Assembly: GCA_030684355.1 (NCBI GenBank)
Contig: JAUXTN010000137.1
Location: 1-38,459 of the forward strand
Source: Pseudomonadota bacterium
Lineage (GTDB): Bacteria > Myxococcota_A > UBA796 > SXON01
Reading direction: 5' to 3'
DNA: 38,459 nt
In this document: positions 23,158 to 31,399 of the stretch, one piece after another
How the letters are laid out: each line of letters begins with the position of its first letter
How positions within the stretch are numbered: position 1 is the first letter of the stretch
Position numbers and translations under genes: made by a program
Notes under the pieces: model-generated
Seen by the model: the letters and a program-made list of their open reading frames with translations, nothing else
Told to the model about the DNA's origin: nothing
Databases searched by the model: none

Positions 23158-24882
23158 TTACTCGCCCCGTTCCCGCATGCGGCGGGAGAGATCGCCCATG
23201 ATGTCGCCGAGGCGGGCGCTGGAGTCACCCTGCTTGCGCAGGACTTCCTTCATGTCGCCACCCTTCGCGCGATCGGCGGCCGACCGCTCGGAGAGGCTGA
23301 CCTTGCGGTCGTGCGCGTCGATGTTGATGATCTCCGCCGCGATGTCCTGGCCGTCCACGTAGGTGGTCTGCCAGTCGCCGCTGCTGTTGGAGAGCTCGGA
23401 GTGGTGCACGAGGCCTTCCACGCCGTCCTCGAGCTCCACGAACACGCCGAAGTCGGCCTTGTGGACGACCTTGCCGTTGATGACCTGGCCCAGGTAGTAC
23501 CGGGAGGGCACCGACAGCCACGGATCCTCGGTGAGCTGCTTGATGCCGAGGCTGAAGCGCTCGTTGTCCACGTCGATGTTGAGGACGCGGGCCTCGACTT
23601 CGTCACCCTTCTGGAACTTGTCCGAGGGGTGCTTGACGCGCTGGCCCCAGCTCATGTCCGAGATGTGAACGAGACCGTCGATCCCCTCTTCGATGCCGAT
23701 GAAGACGCCGAAGTCGGTGATGTTGCGGACGCGACCGCGCACGATGGTACCGACCGGGTACTTCTCGGCGATGAGCTCCCACGGGTTCGGCTCGAGCTGG
23801 CGCATGCCGAGGCTGATGCGCTTGTTGTCCAGGTCGATCCCGAGGACCTTCGCCTCGACCACGTCGCCCTGGTTGACCAGCTTCGACGGGTTCTTGATGC
23901 GCTTGTTCCAGGTCATCTCGGAGATGTGGACCAGGCCCTCGATGCCGTCCTCGAGCTCGACGAAGGCGCCGTAATCCACGATGGAGACGACCTTGCCGCG
24001 AACGATGGCGCCCACCGGGTACTTGTACTCGGCGTCCTCCCACGGGTCGGGGCGGATCTGCTTGTAGCCGAGGCTGACGCGCTGGGAATCCTCGTCGAAC
24101 TTGAGGATCTTGACTTCGATCTGGGCGCCCACCTCGAAGATCTCGCTGGGGTGCTGGATGCGCCCGTAGCTCATGTCCGTGATGTGGAGCAGGCCGTCGA
24201 TGCCGCCGAGGTCGACGAACGCGCCGTAGTCCGTGATGTTCTTGATCGTGCCCATCATGATGGCGCCGACCTTCAGGGACTTCAGGGTCTCGTTCTTCTT
24301 CTCTTCGCGGTCGCGCTCGAGGAGCACGCGGCGAGAGAGAACGATGTTCCCGCGCTTCTTGTTGAACTTGATGATCTTGAAGTCGTGGGTCTCGCCGATG
24401 AGGCGGTCGAGGTTCTTGACCGGGCGCAGATCGACCTGCGAGCCGGGGAGGAACGCCTTGACGCCGATGTCGACGGCGAGGCCGCCCTTGACCCGGGAGA
24501 TGATCGCGCCGCGGACGGTCTCGTCCTTCTCGACGGCCTTGGAGATCTCGTCCCAGGCCTTCATCAGGTCGGCCTTCTCCTTGGAGAGCTCCAGGAGGCC
24601 GTCTTCCTCGCCCATCTGGTCGAGGTACACGTCGACGGAGTCGCCGACCTTGACGGTCAGCTCGCCGGCTTCGTTCGTGAACTCGCGGCGGTTGATCACG
24701 CCTTCGGCCTTGTAGCCGATGTCCACGGTGACCATTTCGTCACCGATCTCGATGATCGTGCCCTTGACGACGCTCTGCTCGCGGACGGAGCGGTTGCCGA
24801 GGTAGTCGTCGAAGAAGCTCTTGAAGTCGTCGCGCTCGATCTGGTCGAGGGGGGCGTCGAGATCGATGGTCTGGTTGCTCAT
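23158..24882 (-). CDS. rpsA: 30S ribosomal protein S1
   Basis: A 574-residue protein with six S1 (OB-fold) repeats, the full-length S1 layout of Gram-negative bacteria. The first two degenerate repeats bind the ribosome and the last four bind mRNA. Repeats are recognised by recurring segments such as GTIKNITDYGAFVDLGGIDG, LLHITDMSYGRIQHPSE, GFVHISEM-like LVHISEMTWNKRIKNPS, and ADFGVFVELEDGVEGLVHHS. S1 is needed to start translation on structured leaders. The start at 24882 (MSNQTIDLDAP) matches the family length. It has its own candidate promoter about 160 bases upstream and a long leader, as expected for a gene that regulates its own translation. Codon use is less extreme in G+C than in neighbours, typical of a highly expressed gene. 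Confidence 0.97.
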   Translation of the reverse strand: MSNQTIDLDAPLDQIERDDFKSFFDDYLGNRSVREQSVVKGTIIEIGDEMVTVDIGYKAEGVINRREFTNEAGELTVKVGDSVDVYLDQMGEEDGLLELSKEKADLMKAWDEISKAVEKDETVRGAIISRVKGGLAVDIGVKAFLPGSQVDLRPVKNLDRLIGETHDFKIIKFNKKRGNIVLSRRVLLERDREEKKNETLKSLKVGAIMMGTIKNITDYGAFVDLGGIDGLLHITDMSYGRIQHPSEIFEVGAQIEVKILKFDEDSQRVSLGYKQIRPDPWEDAEYKYPVGAIVRGKVVSIVDYGAFVELEDGIEGLVHISEMTWNKRIKNPSKLVNQGDVVEAKVLGIDLDNKRISLGMRQLEPNPWELIAEKYPVGTIVRGRVRNITDFGVFIGIEEGIDGLVHISDMSWGQRVKHPSDKFQKGDEVEARVLNIDVDNERFSLGIKQLTEDPWLSVPSRYYLGQVINGKVVHKADFGVFVELEDGVEGLVHHSELSNSSGDWQTTYVDGQDIAAEIINIDAHDRKVSLSERSAADRAKGGDMKEVLRKQGDSSARLGDIMGDLSRRMRERGE

Positions 24883-25036
24883 GAAGGGTATGATCCGCGC
24901 CGGGCGAGCCGGCGGACGTGGGAGCGAGGAGGAGGGTGGAGAAGCGGCCGAGACACCCGAATGGTGGTCTGACCTCGATACATGGCACATCCTCAGTTTG
25001 CGCCGTGACCGACACCCGTACAGCACGGGGAGCGGG

Positions 25037-25065
25037 GGCTTATCAAACGGGGCCACTCGCGTCAA
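25037..25065 (-). promoter_or_regulatory. rpsA: Candidate rpsA promoter
   Basis: On the minus strand TTGACG (25065-25060) is followed at 15-17 bases by GATAAGCC (-10 region within 25044-25037), ahead of a leader of roughly 150 bases before the rpsA start. The leader (24883-25036) holds no gene that I can support. The promoter lies after the stop of the SGNH gene, so rpsA can be expressed separately from it. Confidence 0.42.
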
Positions 25066-25095
25066 GGGTCAGCGGCGCCCGGGGTCCCGGGCCCG

Positions 25096-26169
25096 TTACC
25101 GCAATCGATCCGCCAATTTGGCCGTGAATCGTGCCGCGCCGTCGGCGGAGAGATGATCGAAGTCCGTGAACGCCTCGGCCTCCGTGTCGGCGAACGTGTC
25201 CGTCGCGTCCCACACGACCACGTCCGTGGCGGAGCGCTCGGCCACGTCCCGCGCGGACGCGAGGAGCCCGGCGCGTACCTCCGCCGGGATGGCGTCGCGC
25301 ATCATGCGGCGCACGGGGGGCACCACGAGGACGGTCCGGCCGGCGCGCGCCCCCGCGATCGTGCGCTCCAGTACGCCGAGGCACACCTCGCTGACGGTCG
25401 GCTCGTAGGTCTCCAACGGGCCGCCGAGCAGGAACCGGCGGCGCTTGTCGATGCGCTCGGCGGTGAGGTCCGGGATGGGCTCGCCCTCCCAGCGGGCCGG
25501 CGGCGAGAAGCCCGCTACGATCCCGGGAAGATCGGCAACGAGGCGCAGCGCGTGGCCGGGACGTTTCGCGTGGTCGACGAGGTCGCGGCGCCGCCCCGAG
25601 GTCATCAGCCAGCGGTGGGGCAGCCAGCCCATCGCGATCTCCGGGGCGAGCTCGGCGTCGGGGCCCAGCATCGCTCCCGCCGCGGACCACCACCCCGCGC
25701 GCATCGGCACGCCGTCGAGCTCCGGCCGCCCGCAGCCCGTGGTGTCGAACAGGAGCGGCGACACCTCCACGACGAGGTGGGATAGCCCCGGCGCGGCCGG
25801 CGTGGATGCGAGCATTCTCGGGTACGTGCGCGGGATCGACGCCTGCTCCACGGCGTGGCGCGCGACGCGGACCCAGGGGTGCCCCGTGGCCGCGGCGAGC
25901 GCGTAGACGTCGATGTCGAGGCCCATCTGCGAGCTCCCGAGGATCACGCCGTCGACGGTGCCGGCGGCGGTCGGGAGGTCCCCGTTCCAGAAGGCGTCGC
26001 TGTCCTCGCAGTGCGGCTCGTGCGCGGAGAACGCCGCCCACGCCGCGACCGGCGCCACCCCGAACACGAGCGCGAGCCCCGCGAGCCATGACACGAGCGC
26101 GGATCGCGACGAGGTGGCCGGCGCCGGCGCCTGCCGCGCTTCAGAAGTTGAAGTAGATGAACGGGGCAT
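25096..26169 (-). CDS. Membrane-anchored SGNH-like acyltransferase/esterase partner of the MBOAT protein
   Basis: A 357-residue protein with one N-terminal membrane segment (about residues 24-48) and a periplasmic domain. It shows an SGNH-type nucleophile motif, VILGSSQMG (G78-S79-S80, where S80 aligns with GDS), and a C-terminal DFDHLSADGAARF with D336 and H339 in the DxxH position. This is the arrangement of AlgJ/AlgX/PatB-type proteins that move an acetyl group delivered by an MBOAT protein onto a polysaccharide. Overall similarity to a named member is low, so family membership is inferred from motifs and from the 29-base overlap with the MBOAT gene directly upstream. No exact polysaccharide can be named, and no other polysaccharide genes are in the window. 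Confidence 0.72.
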   Translation of the reverse strand: MPRSSTSTSEARQAPAPATSSRSALVSWLAGLALVFGVAPVAAWAAFSAHEPHCEDSDAFWNGDLPTAAGTVDGVILGSSQMGLDIDVYALAAATGHPWVRVARHAVEQASIPRTYPRMLASTPAAPGLSHLVVEVSPLLFDTTGCGRPELDGVPMRAGWWSAAGAMLGPDAELAPEIAMGWLPHRWLMTSGRRRDLVDHAKRPGHALRLVADLPGIVAGFSPPARWEGEPIPDLTAERIDKRRRFLLGGPLETYEPTVSEVCLGVLERTIAGARAGRTVLVVPPVRRMMRDAIPAEVRAGLLASARDVAERSATDVVVWDATDTFADTEAEAFTDFDHLSADGAARFTAKLADRLR

Positions 26170-27562
26170 CGGCCTGCTTGAACGCGACGAAGGCGATGTA
26201 GGCGATCCCCGCGAGCGCGCCCTGGGCGAACGCGGCGCGGGGCCAGGGGACGGTCAGCGTGGGGCGGAAGTACGCGACGAGGTGGAGGGCGACGACGACC
26301 GCGAAGAGGCCGGCCTGCGTGGGGGTCACCAACAGGGTGTCGGTGCCGACGGTGCCGGAGGCCAGCCGGGTGAGGTAGGCCCAAGAGGCCCCGACCGTGG
26401 GCGCGCGGAAGAAGATCCAGGCGACGCCGACGGTGGCGAGCGTAAGCGCCCAGCCGGTGAAGTTGCCCGCGGGAGAGGCCCAGAAGCGCGTGTGCGCGGG
26501 GGTCTGGATGCGCTCGCGGTAGAGGTAGGCGATCGCCTGCCCGAAGCCGTGGATGGCGCCCCACACCACGAACGTCCAGTTCGCACCGTGCCAGAAGCCG
26601 CCGATGAGCATCGTGGCCGAGAGCGCGAACAGCGTTCGGCCGAGACCGTGGCGGCTGCCGCCCAGCGGGATGTAGAGGTAGTCCCGGAGGAATCGGGAGA
26701 GCGAGATGTGCCAGCGGCGCCAGAACTCCTGGAGGGAGCGGGCGATGTAGGGCGTGTCGAAGTTGTCCGGGAAGTGGATGCCGAACATCCGCGCCAACCC
26801 GACGGCCATCTGGGAGTAGCCCGAGAAGTCGAAGTAGATCTGGAGGGCGTAGGCCAACAAGCCGACGCCGAGGTCGAACGATCCGTAGCGGCCGGGCGCG
26901 TTGAACGTGGCGTCGGCGAGGAGCGCGAACTGGTCGGCGAAGATGACCTTGCGGCCAAACCCGAGCACGAAGTCCCTCGCGCCGGCCATCAGGTCGTCGA
27001 GGGTGGAGGGCTCCTTCAGGCGCTCGAGCTGCGGGAGGATCTCCGCCGCCCGCACGATCGGCCCGCTCACGAGGTGCGGGAAGAACATGATGAAGGTCGC
27101 CAATTCGCGGAGCGACCGCGTGGGCGTCAGGAGGCCGCGGTACACGTCGACCGTGTACGAGATCGCCTGGAACACGTAGAAGCTGATGCCGAGCGGGAGG
27201 ATCAGGTGCGGTACGGGCACGGTCCACGTCGTGCCGAGCAGCGTCAGCCCGCCGTTGAGCACGCTGGCGCCGAAGCCCAGGTACTTGAAGAACCCGAGCA
27301 TCCCGAGGTTCATCACGACCGACGTGGTGACGAGCGCCCGCCGCGCGGCCGGGCGGCCCTCCGCGCCGAGCCGGAGGGCGATGACGTAGTCGACCAGGAT
27401 GTTGGCGAACAACAACCCGAGGAAACCCACGCTCCACGACGCGTAGAACCAGACGCAGAACCCGAGGAGGAGCCAGCGCCGCACCTCGGGGTGCCGGATC
27501 GCCGCCATCGTGGCGAGCACCAGCACGAGGAAGACGAAGAACTCGTCGGAGATGAAGAGCAC
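26141..27562 (-). CDS. MBOAT family O-acyltransferase (AlgI-like)
   Basis: A 473-residue multi-pass membrane protein of the AlgI/DltB type. Motifs include LPLGISFYVFQAISYTVDVY, FFPHLVSGPIVRA, YFDFSGYSQMAVGLARMFG, FWRRWHISLSRFLRDYLYIP and GGFWHGANWTFVVWG, where H325 is the catalytic His. These proteins carry acetyl groups across the inner membrane for O-acetylation of exported glycans. The GTG start at 27562 gives the canonical short N-terminus (MLFISDEFFVFLVLVLA). It overlaps the SGNH partner gene by 29 bases. The pair lies between cmk and rpsA, genes that are usually adjacent, and its start is 58 bases after the cmk stop. Confidence 0.93.
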   Translation of the reverse strand: MLFISDEFFVFLVLVLATMAAIRHPEVRRWLLLGFCVWFYASWSVGFLGLLFANILVDYVIALRLGAEGRPAARRALVTTSVVMNLGMLGFFKYLGFGASVLNGGLTLLGTTWTVPVPHLILPLGISFYVFQAISYTVDVYRGLLTPTRSLRELATFIMFFPHLVSGPIVRAAEILPQLERLKEPSTLDDLMAGARDFVLGFGRKVIFADQFALLADATFNAPGRYGSFDLGVGLLAYALQIYFDFSGYSQMAVGLARMFGIHFPDNFDTPYIARSLQEFWRRWHISLSRFLRDYLYIPLGGSRHGLGRTLFALSATMLIGGFWHGANWTFVVWGAIHGFGQAIAYLYRERIQTPAHTRFWASPAGNFTGWALTLATVGVAWIFFRAPTVGASWAYLTRLASGTVGTDTLLVTPTQAGLFAVVVALHLVAYFRPTLTVPWPRAAFAQGALAGIAYIAFVAFKQADAPFIYFNF

Positions 27563-27620
27563 GGGCGAGCTTACCGCGCTCCTCGGGGCAAGGCGCGTGC
27601 CCCCGTGGTCCTAGGTGCGC

Positions 27621-28283
27621 TCAACGGCCCCGACGCTCGTGCACCAGCCCGAGGACGCGCTCGACGACCTCGTCGATCGTGTGGCCCGTCGTGTCGACGC
27701 GCACGGCATCCTCGGCCTGCCGGAGCGGCGCGGTGCGGCGGCCGGAGTCCTGGGCATCGCGCGCGGCGAGCTCGCCGCGGACCTCGTCGAGGACGCTCCC
27801 GGGCAGCTCGGCGTGACGACGGCGGGCGCGCTCCTCGAGCGCGGCGTCCAGGAAGATCTTCAGGTCGGCGTCGGGGAGCACGACGGTGCCGATGTCCCGC
27901 CCGTCCATCACCACGCCGCCGCCCGCGCCCAGATCCCGCTGCGTCTGGAGGAGCGCCGACCGCACGCCCGGATGCACGGCCACCGCGGAGGCCGCGCCGC
28001 CCACGCGCTCGTTGCGGATCGCGGTGGTCACGTCCTCGCGGTCGACGATGATGCGGAGCTGACCCTTGTGCCAGTCGAAGCCGAAGTGGAGCGACCCGGC
28101 GATCCCGGTCGTCGCGACGGGGTCCGTGGGGTCGGCGCCCGCGCGCAAGGTGTGCAGGCCGACGGCGCGGTACATCGCGCCCGTGTCGACGTACGCGTAT
28201 CCGAGTGATTCTGCGACGCGACGGGCAACGGTCCCCTTCCCCGAGGAAGCGGGCCCGTCGATGGCGATGGTGAGCTCACGCAC
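27621..28283 (-). CDS. cmk: Cytidylate kinase
   Basis: A 220-residue bacterial CMP/dCMP kinase, the normal length. It has the P-loop GPASSGKGT (residues 10-18), YVDTGAMYRA, IRNERVGGAASAVAVHP in the CMP-binding insert, VMDGRDIGTVVLPDADLKIF and the lid RAR-RRHAEL. It phosphorylates CMP and dCMP with ATP in pyrimidine salvage and nucleotide supply. The GTG start at 28283 overlaps the aroA stop by 8 bases, so the two are translationally coupled, as in the conserved aroA-cmk-rpsA arrangement. Confidence 0.96.
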   Translation of the reverse strand: MRELTIAIDGPASSGKGTVARRVAESLGYAYVDTGAMYRAVGLHTLRAGADPTDPVATTGIAGSLHFGFDWHKGQLRIIVDREDVTTAIRNERVGGAASAVAVHPGVRSALLQTQRDLGAGGGVVMDGRDIGTVVLPDADLKIFLDAALEERARRRHAELPGSVLDEVRGELAARDAQDSGRRTAPLRQAEDAVRVDTTGHTIDEVVERVLGLVHERRGR

Positions 28284-29529
28284 CGGCGAACCTCGCGAGG
28301 GTAGAGGAGAAGCTGGGGTAGGAGGTGGCGATGCACGCGGTGTCGCGCACGTCGGCGCCGAGCCGGAGGCCCGCGATGGCGAACGCCATGGCGATGCGAT
28401 GATCGCCCGCGCTCTCGATGGAGGCGCCCGTGGGCGTCGCGTTCGGGGTGCCGCGCACGACGAGGCCGTCGGGGCGGCCGTCGGCGTCGATGCCGAGGGC
28501 GCGCAGGCCCGCGACCGTCGTGGCGACGCGGTCCGACTCCTTCACGCGCAGCTCCGCGGCGTCGGCGAAGGTGGTCTCCCCCTCCGCGAAGGCCGCCGCG
28601 ACTGCGAGCACCGGGATCTCGTCGATGAGGCGCGGGATGAGCGCGCCGTCGATGCGCGTCCCCCGGAGGCCGCCGCCGCGCACCCGCACGGTCCCGAACG
28701 GCTCGGGGCCGGCTTCGGGCTCGATGTCGATGACCACGCCCATGCGCGTCAGGACGTCGAGGATGCCGGTGCGCGTGGGGTTGAGCCCCACCCCCTCGAT
28801 GACGAGGTCGGAGCCCGGCACGATCGCGGCCGCGACCATCCAGAACGCGGCGCTCGAGATGTCCCCCGGGACCGTGATCGCGAGGGCCTCGAGCGGCCCC
28901 TCCGAGATGACGATCCCCTGCCCTTCCCGCCGCAACGGCGCGCCCATCGCGGCGAGGAGGCGCTCCGTGTGATCCCTGGTCGCGACGGGCTCGACGTAGG
29001 TGGTCTCCCCCTCCGCGCCGAGCCCAGCGAGCAAGACCGCGGATTTGACCTGCGCGGACGCCACCGTCGCGTTCACCGTGACCCCGGATAGCCTACGTTT
29101 CTCCACCCGGATCGGCAAGGTTGCGCCCCCCGGCGCCGCCGCGAACGCAGCGCCCATCCCCGTCAGCGGGTCGAGCACGCGTCGCATCGGGCGGCGCCGC
29201 AAGGAGGCATCCCCGTCGAGCGTGGCGCCGGCGCGGGGCGCGAGCGCGCCGAGGAGGAGGCGCGCGGTGGTGCCGGAGTTGCCGCAGTCGAGCACGCCCA
29301 CGTCCCGCCACGGCGCGCCCGTCACGTGGGTGGGAGATGCGTCGCAGCCGAGCGCGCGCACGGCCGCGAGCGTCGCGAGCACGTCCTCGCCCTCAAGGAG
29401 CCCCGTGATGCGCGTCGTCCCGCGCGCCAGCGCCCCGAAGAGCACCGCGCGGTGGGAGATCGACTTGTCACCCGGCACCCGGAGCCGGCCGCGCAAGGGG
29501 TGGGGAGCGGGCCGGACGGTGAGCGTCAT
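28276..29529 (-). CDS. aroA: 3-phosphoshikimate 1-carboxyvinyltransferase (EPSP synthase)
   Basis: A 417-residue EPSP synthase, which joins shikimate 3-phosphate and phosphoenolpyruvate in the sixth step of aromatic amino acid synthesis. Diagnostic segments are VPGDKSISHRA (from residue 18), GNSGTTARLLLG, RRPMRRVLDPL, the active-site IDEIPVLAVAAAFAEGET and the RVKESDRVATTVAGL motif. Length and motif order are normal and the frame is intact. It heads the aroA-cmk unit, overlapping cmk by 8 bases. A 94-base spacer separates it from the accA stop upstream. Confidence 0.97.
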   Translation of the reverse strand: MTLTVRPAPHPLRGRLRVPGDKSISHRAVLFGALARGTTRITGLLEGEDVLATLAAVRALGCDASPTHVTGAPWRDVGVLDCGNSGTTARLLLGALAPRAGATLDGDASLRRRPMRRVLDPLTGMGAAFAAAPGGATLPIRVEKRRLSGVTVNATVASAQVKSAVLLAGLGAEGETTYVEPVATRDHTERLLAAMGAPLRREGQGIVISEGPLEALAITVPGDISSAAFWMVAAAIVPGSDLVIEGVGLNPTRTGILDVLTRMGVVIDIEPEAGPEPFGTVRVRGGGLRGTRIDGALIPRLIDEIPVLAVAAAFAEGETTFADAAELRVKESDRVATTVAGLRALGIDADGRPDGLVVRGTPNATPTGASIESAGDHRIAMAFAIAGLRLGADVRDTACIATSYPSFSSTLARFAGA

Positions 29530-29623
29530 GCGCCGGCGCTCCTATCCCGTCGTCGGCGGGCCGGCGCCAGCGTGCTGGCTAGCCGACCCGATAACGATGG
29601 ACAGGCCGCGCTACCCGGCCTGG

Positions 29624-30583
29624 CTACCCGCGGTCTTCGATCGCGCCGAGGCGGCGGAAGCGCTCGTACCGATCGGCGCGGATCTGCGCCGGGGTGAGGC
29701 CGTCGAGGGCGGCGAGGTGGCGCTCGACGGCGTCCCCCAGCGCGCGGATCGCGAGGGCCTGCGAACGGTGGGCACCGCCGGGAGGCTCCGGCACGACCTC
29801 GTCCGCCACCCCGAGGGAGTGGCAGTCGTGCGACGTGATCTTCAGCGCCTCCGCGGCGCGCGGCCCCTCCGCACGGTCGTGCCAGAGGATCGCGGCGCAG
29901 CCCTCGGGCGAGATGACCGAGTAGGTCGAGTGCTCGAGCATCAGGACGCGGTTGCCGACGCCGATCGCGAGGGCGCCGCCGCTGCCTCCCTCCCCGATGA
30001 CGCAGCACACGATGGGCACCCGGAACGTGGACATCTCCATGATGTTCCGCGCGATGGCCTCGGCCTGGCCGCGGGCCTCGGCGTCGATGCCCGGGTAGGC
30101 GCCCGGCGTGTCGATGAGCGTCACGATGGGGAGCCCGAAGCGATCCGCCAGGGACATCAGCCGCAGCGCCTTGCGGTAGCCGTCCGGCAGCGCCATCCCG
30201 AAGTTCCGGGTGACGTTCTCCTTCGTGTTCCGGCCCTTCTGGTGGCCGATGAGCACGATGCGGCGCGCCCCCATGAAGCCGATGCCGCCCACGATCGCGC
30301 GGTCGTCGTGCCCGGCGCGGTCCCCGTGCAGCTCCGTCCAGTCCGTGAGCCAGCCCTTCACGTAGTCGAGCGTGTAGGGCCGCGCGGGGTGGCGCGAGAG
30401 CAGCGCGCGCTGCCAGGGCGTCAGCGACGCGAAGATCTGGCGCTGGAGCCGCTCCGCCTTGCGCTCCAGGTCGGTGATCGAGGCGCCGAGGTCCGTCCCC
30501 TCGGCCGCTTGCGCCGCGCGGAGGGCCTCGATGCGGCGGGTCAGCTCTACGAGCGGACGCTCGAAGTCGAGCACGAGCTCCAC
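29624..30583 (-). CDS. accA: Acetyl-CoA carboxylase carboxyltransferase subunit alpha
   Basis: A 319-residue AccA of normal length. It shows the N-terminal DFERPLVELTRRIEAL, RHPARPYTLDYVKGWL, HGDRAGHDDRAIVGGIG, IGHQKGRNTKENVTRNFGM, IDTPGAYPGIDAEARGQ and GEGGSGGALAIGVGNRVLML followed by YSVISPEGCAAILW. With AccD it transfers carboxyl from biotin-BCCP to acetyl-CoA, the first committed step of fatty acid synthesis; accD is not in the window. The GTG start at 30583 lies 3 bases after the bacterioferritin stop, so accA appears to be co-transcribed with bfd-bfr. Confidence 0.97.
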   Translation of the reverse strand: MELVLDFERPLVELTRRIEALRAAQAAEGTDLGASITDLERKAERLQRQIFASLTPWQRALLSRHPARPYTLDYVKGWLTDWTELHGDRAGHDDRAIVGGIGFMGARRIVLIGHQKGRNTKENVTRNFGMALPDGYRKALRLMSLADRFGLPIVTLIDTPGAYPGIDAEARGQAEAIARNIMEMSTFRVPIVCCVIGEGGSGGALAIGVGNRVLMLEHSTYSVISPEGCAAILWHDRAEGPRAAEALKITSHDCHSLGVADEVVPEPPGGAHRSQALAIRALGDAVERHLAALDGLTPAQIRADRYERFRRLGAIEDRG

Positions 30584-30586
30584 GCG

Positions 30587-31060
30587 CTACTCCCGGATCT
30601 GCTGGGTCAGGTAATTGGGGAGCCCGACCTGGCGGATGGTCTCGAGCTGCGTCTCGAGCCAGTCGATGTGCTCCTCCTCACTGACGAGGATCTTCTCGAG
30701 CAGGGCGCGCGTGGTGTTGTCGCCCGCGGCCGTCGCGAGCTGGATGCCCTTGTTGAGGCGCTCCACCGCGGCGTACTCGAGCGCAACGTCGCTCTGGAAC
30801 TGCTCGTCGACGGTCTCGCCGACGTTGAGCTTGTAGAGGCGCTGGAGGTTCGGCACGCCGTCGAGGAACAGGATGCGCTCCATTATCGCCTCGGCGTGCT
30901 TCATCTCGTCGATGCTCTCGTGCCGGATGAACGCGTGCAGCCGCTTGTAGCCCCAGTTGCCGCACATCTTCGCGTGCACGAAATACTGGTTGATGGCGGT
31001 CAGTTCGGCGGAGAGGACGTCGTTGAGGACGTCGACGAGCTGGGGGTCCTTGGCCTTCAA
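30587..31060 (-). CDS. bfr: Bacterioferritin
   Basis: A 157-residue bacterioferritin of normal length. Ferroxidase ligands are all present: E19, E52, H55, E95, E128 and H131. M53 in DEMKHAE is the axial haem ligand, so this is a haem-binding Bfr rather than a plain ferritin. It oxidises Fe(II) and stores iron in a 24-subunit shell. The start is a TTG at 31060 with GAGGA about 4 bases upstream, giving MKAKDPQLVDVLN. It follows bfd by 33 bases, and its stop is 3 bases before accA. Confidence 0.96.
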   Translation of the reverse strand: MKAKDPQLVDVLNDVLSAELTAINQYFVHAKMCGNWGYKRLHAFIRHESIDEMKHAEAIMERILFLDGVPNLQRLYKLNVGETVDEQFQSDVALEYAAVERLNKGIQLATAAGDNTTRALLEKILVSEEEHIDWLETQLETIRQVGLPNYLTQQIRE

Positions 31061-31093
31061 TCGATCCTCGGGGCGGCGGTACGGACCGCTAAC

Positions 31094-31309
31094 TCACTTG
31101 GCCGCGAGGTGTTCCTGCTGCTCGCCCGGTCGATCGCAGGCGCGCGCCGCGCTGGCGTCCGCGAGCATGCCGGCGATGTCCGGGCGGCACGAGCCGCACA
31201 CGGTCCCGGCGCCACACCGGCGCCCGACGTCCTCCACCGAGCGAGCGCCGTCTTCGACGCAGCGGCGGATGGTGCGGTGCGAGACTCCCTTGCAGAGGCA
31301 GACGTACAT
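31094..31309 (-). CDS. bfd: Bacterioferritin-associated ferredoxin (BFD-type [2Fe-2S])
   Basis: A 71-residue protein with the BFD [2Fe-2S] ligands C4, C6, C38 and C41 (MYVCLCKGVS ... GTVCGSCRPDI). Bfd passes electrons to bacterioferritin to reduce stored ferric iron so that it can be released when iron is short. It lies directly upstream of bfr. A near-consensus Fur box sits 14 bases before its ATG, which is the control expected for a gene needed in iron starvation. The C-terminus is a polar extension (about residues 52-71) slightly longer than E. coli Bfd. Confidence 0.95.
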   Translation of the reverse strand: MYVCLCKGVSHRTIRRCVEDGARSVEDVGRRCGAGTVCGSCRPDIAGMLADASAARACDRPGEQQEHLAAK

Positions 31310-31322
31310 CGGCGTCCGATCC

Positions 31323-31343
31323 TGATAATGAAGATGATTATCA
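31323..31343 (-). promoter_or_regulatory. Fur box upstream of bfd
   Basis: GATAATGAAGATGATTATC (31324-31342) matches the 19-base Fur consensus GATAATGATAATCATTATC at 16 positions, and TGATAAT...ATTATCA is a perfect outer palindrome. On the minus strand TTGACG (31379-31374) and CACATT 17 bases later form a possible promoter just upstream. Fur with iron bound would block bfd-bfr-accA transcription. Confidence 0.75.
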
Positions 31344-31399
31344 GAATCGGAATGTGCCCCGATGTCCTTCGATCGTCAACCCCTTTGCTCCTGCTTCCC

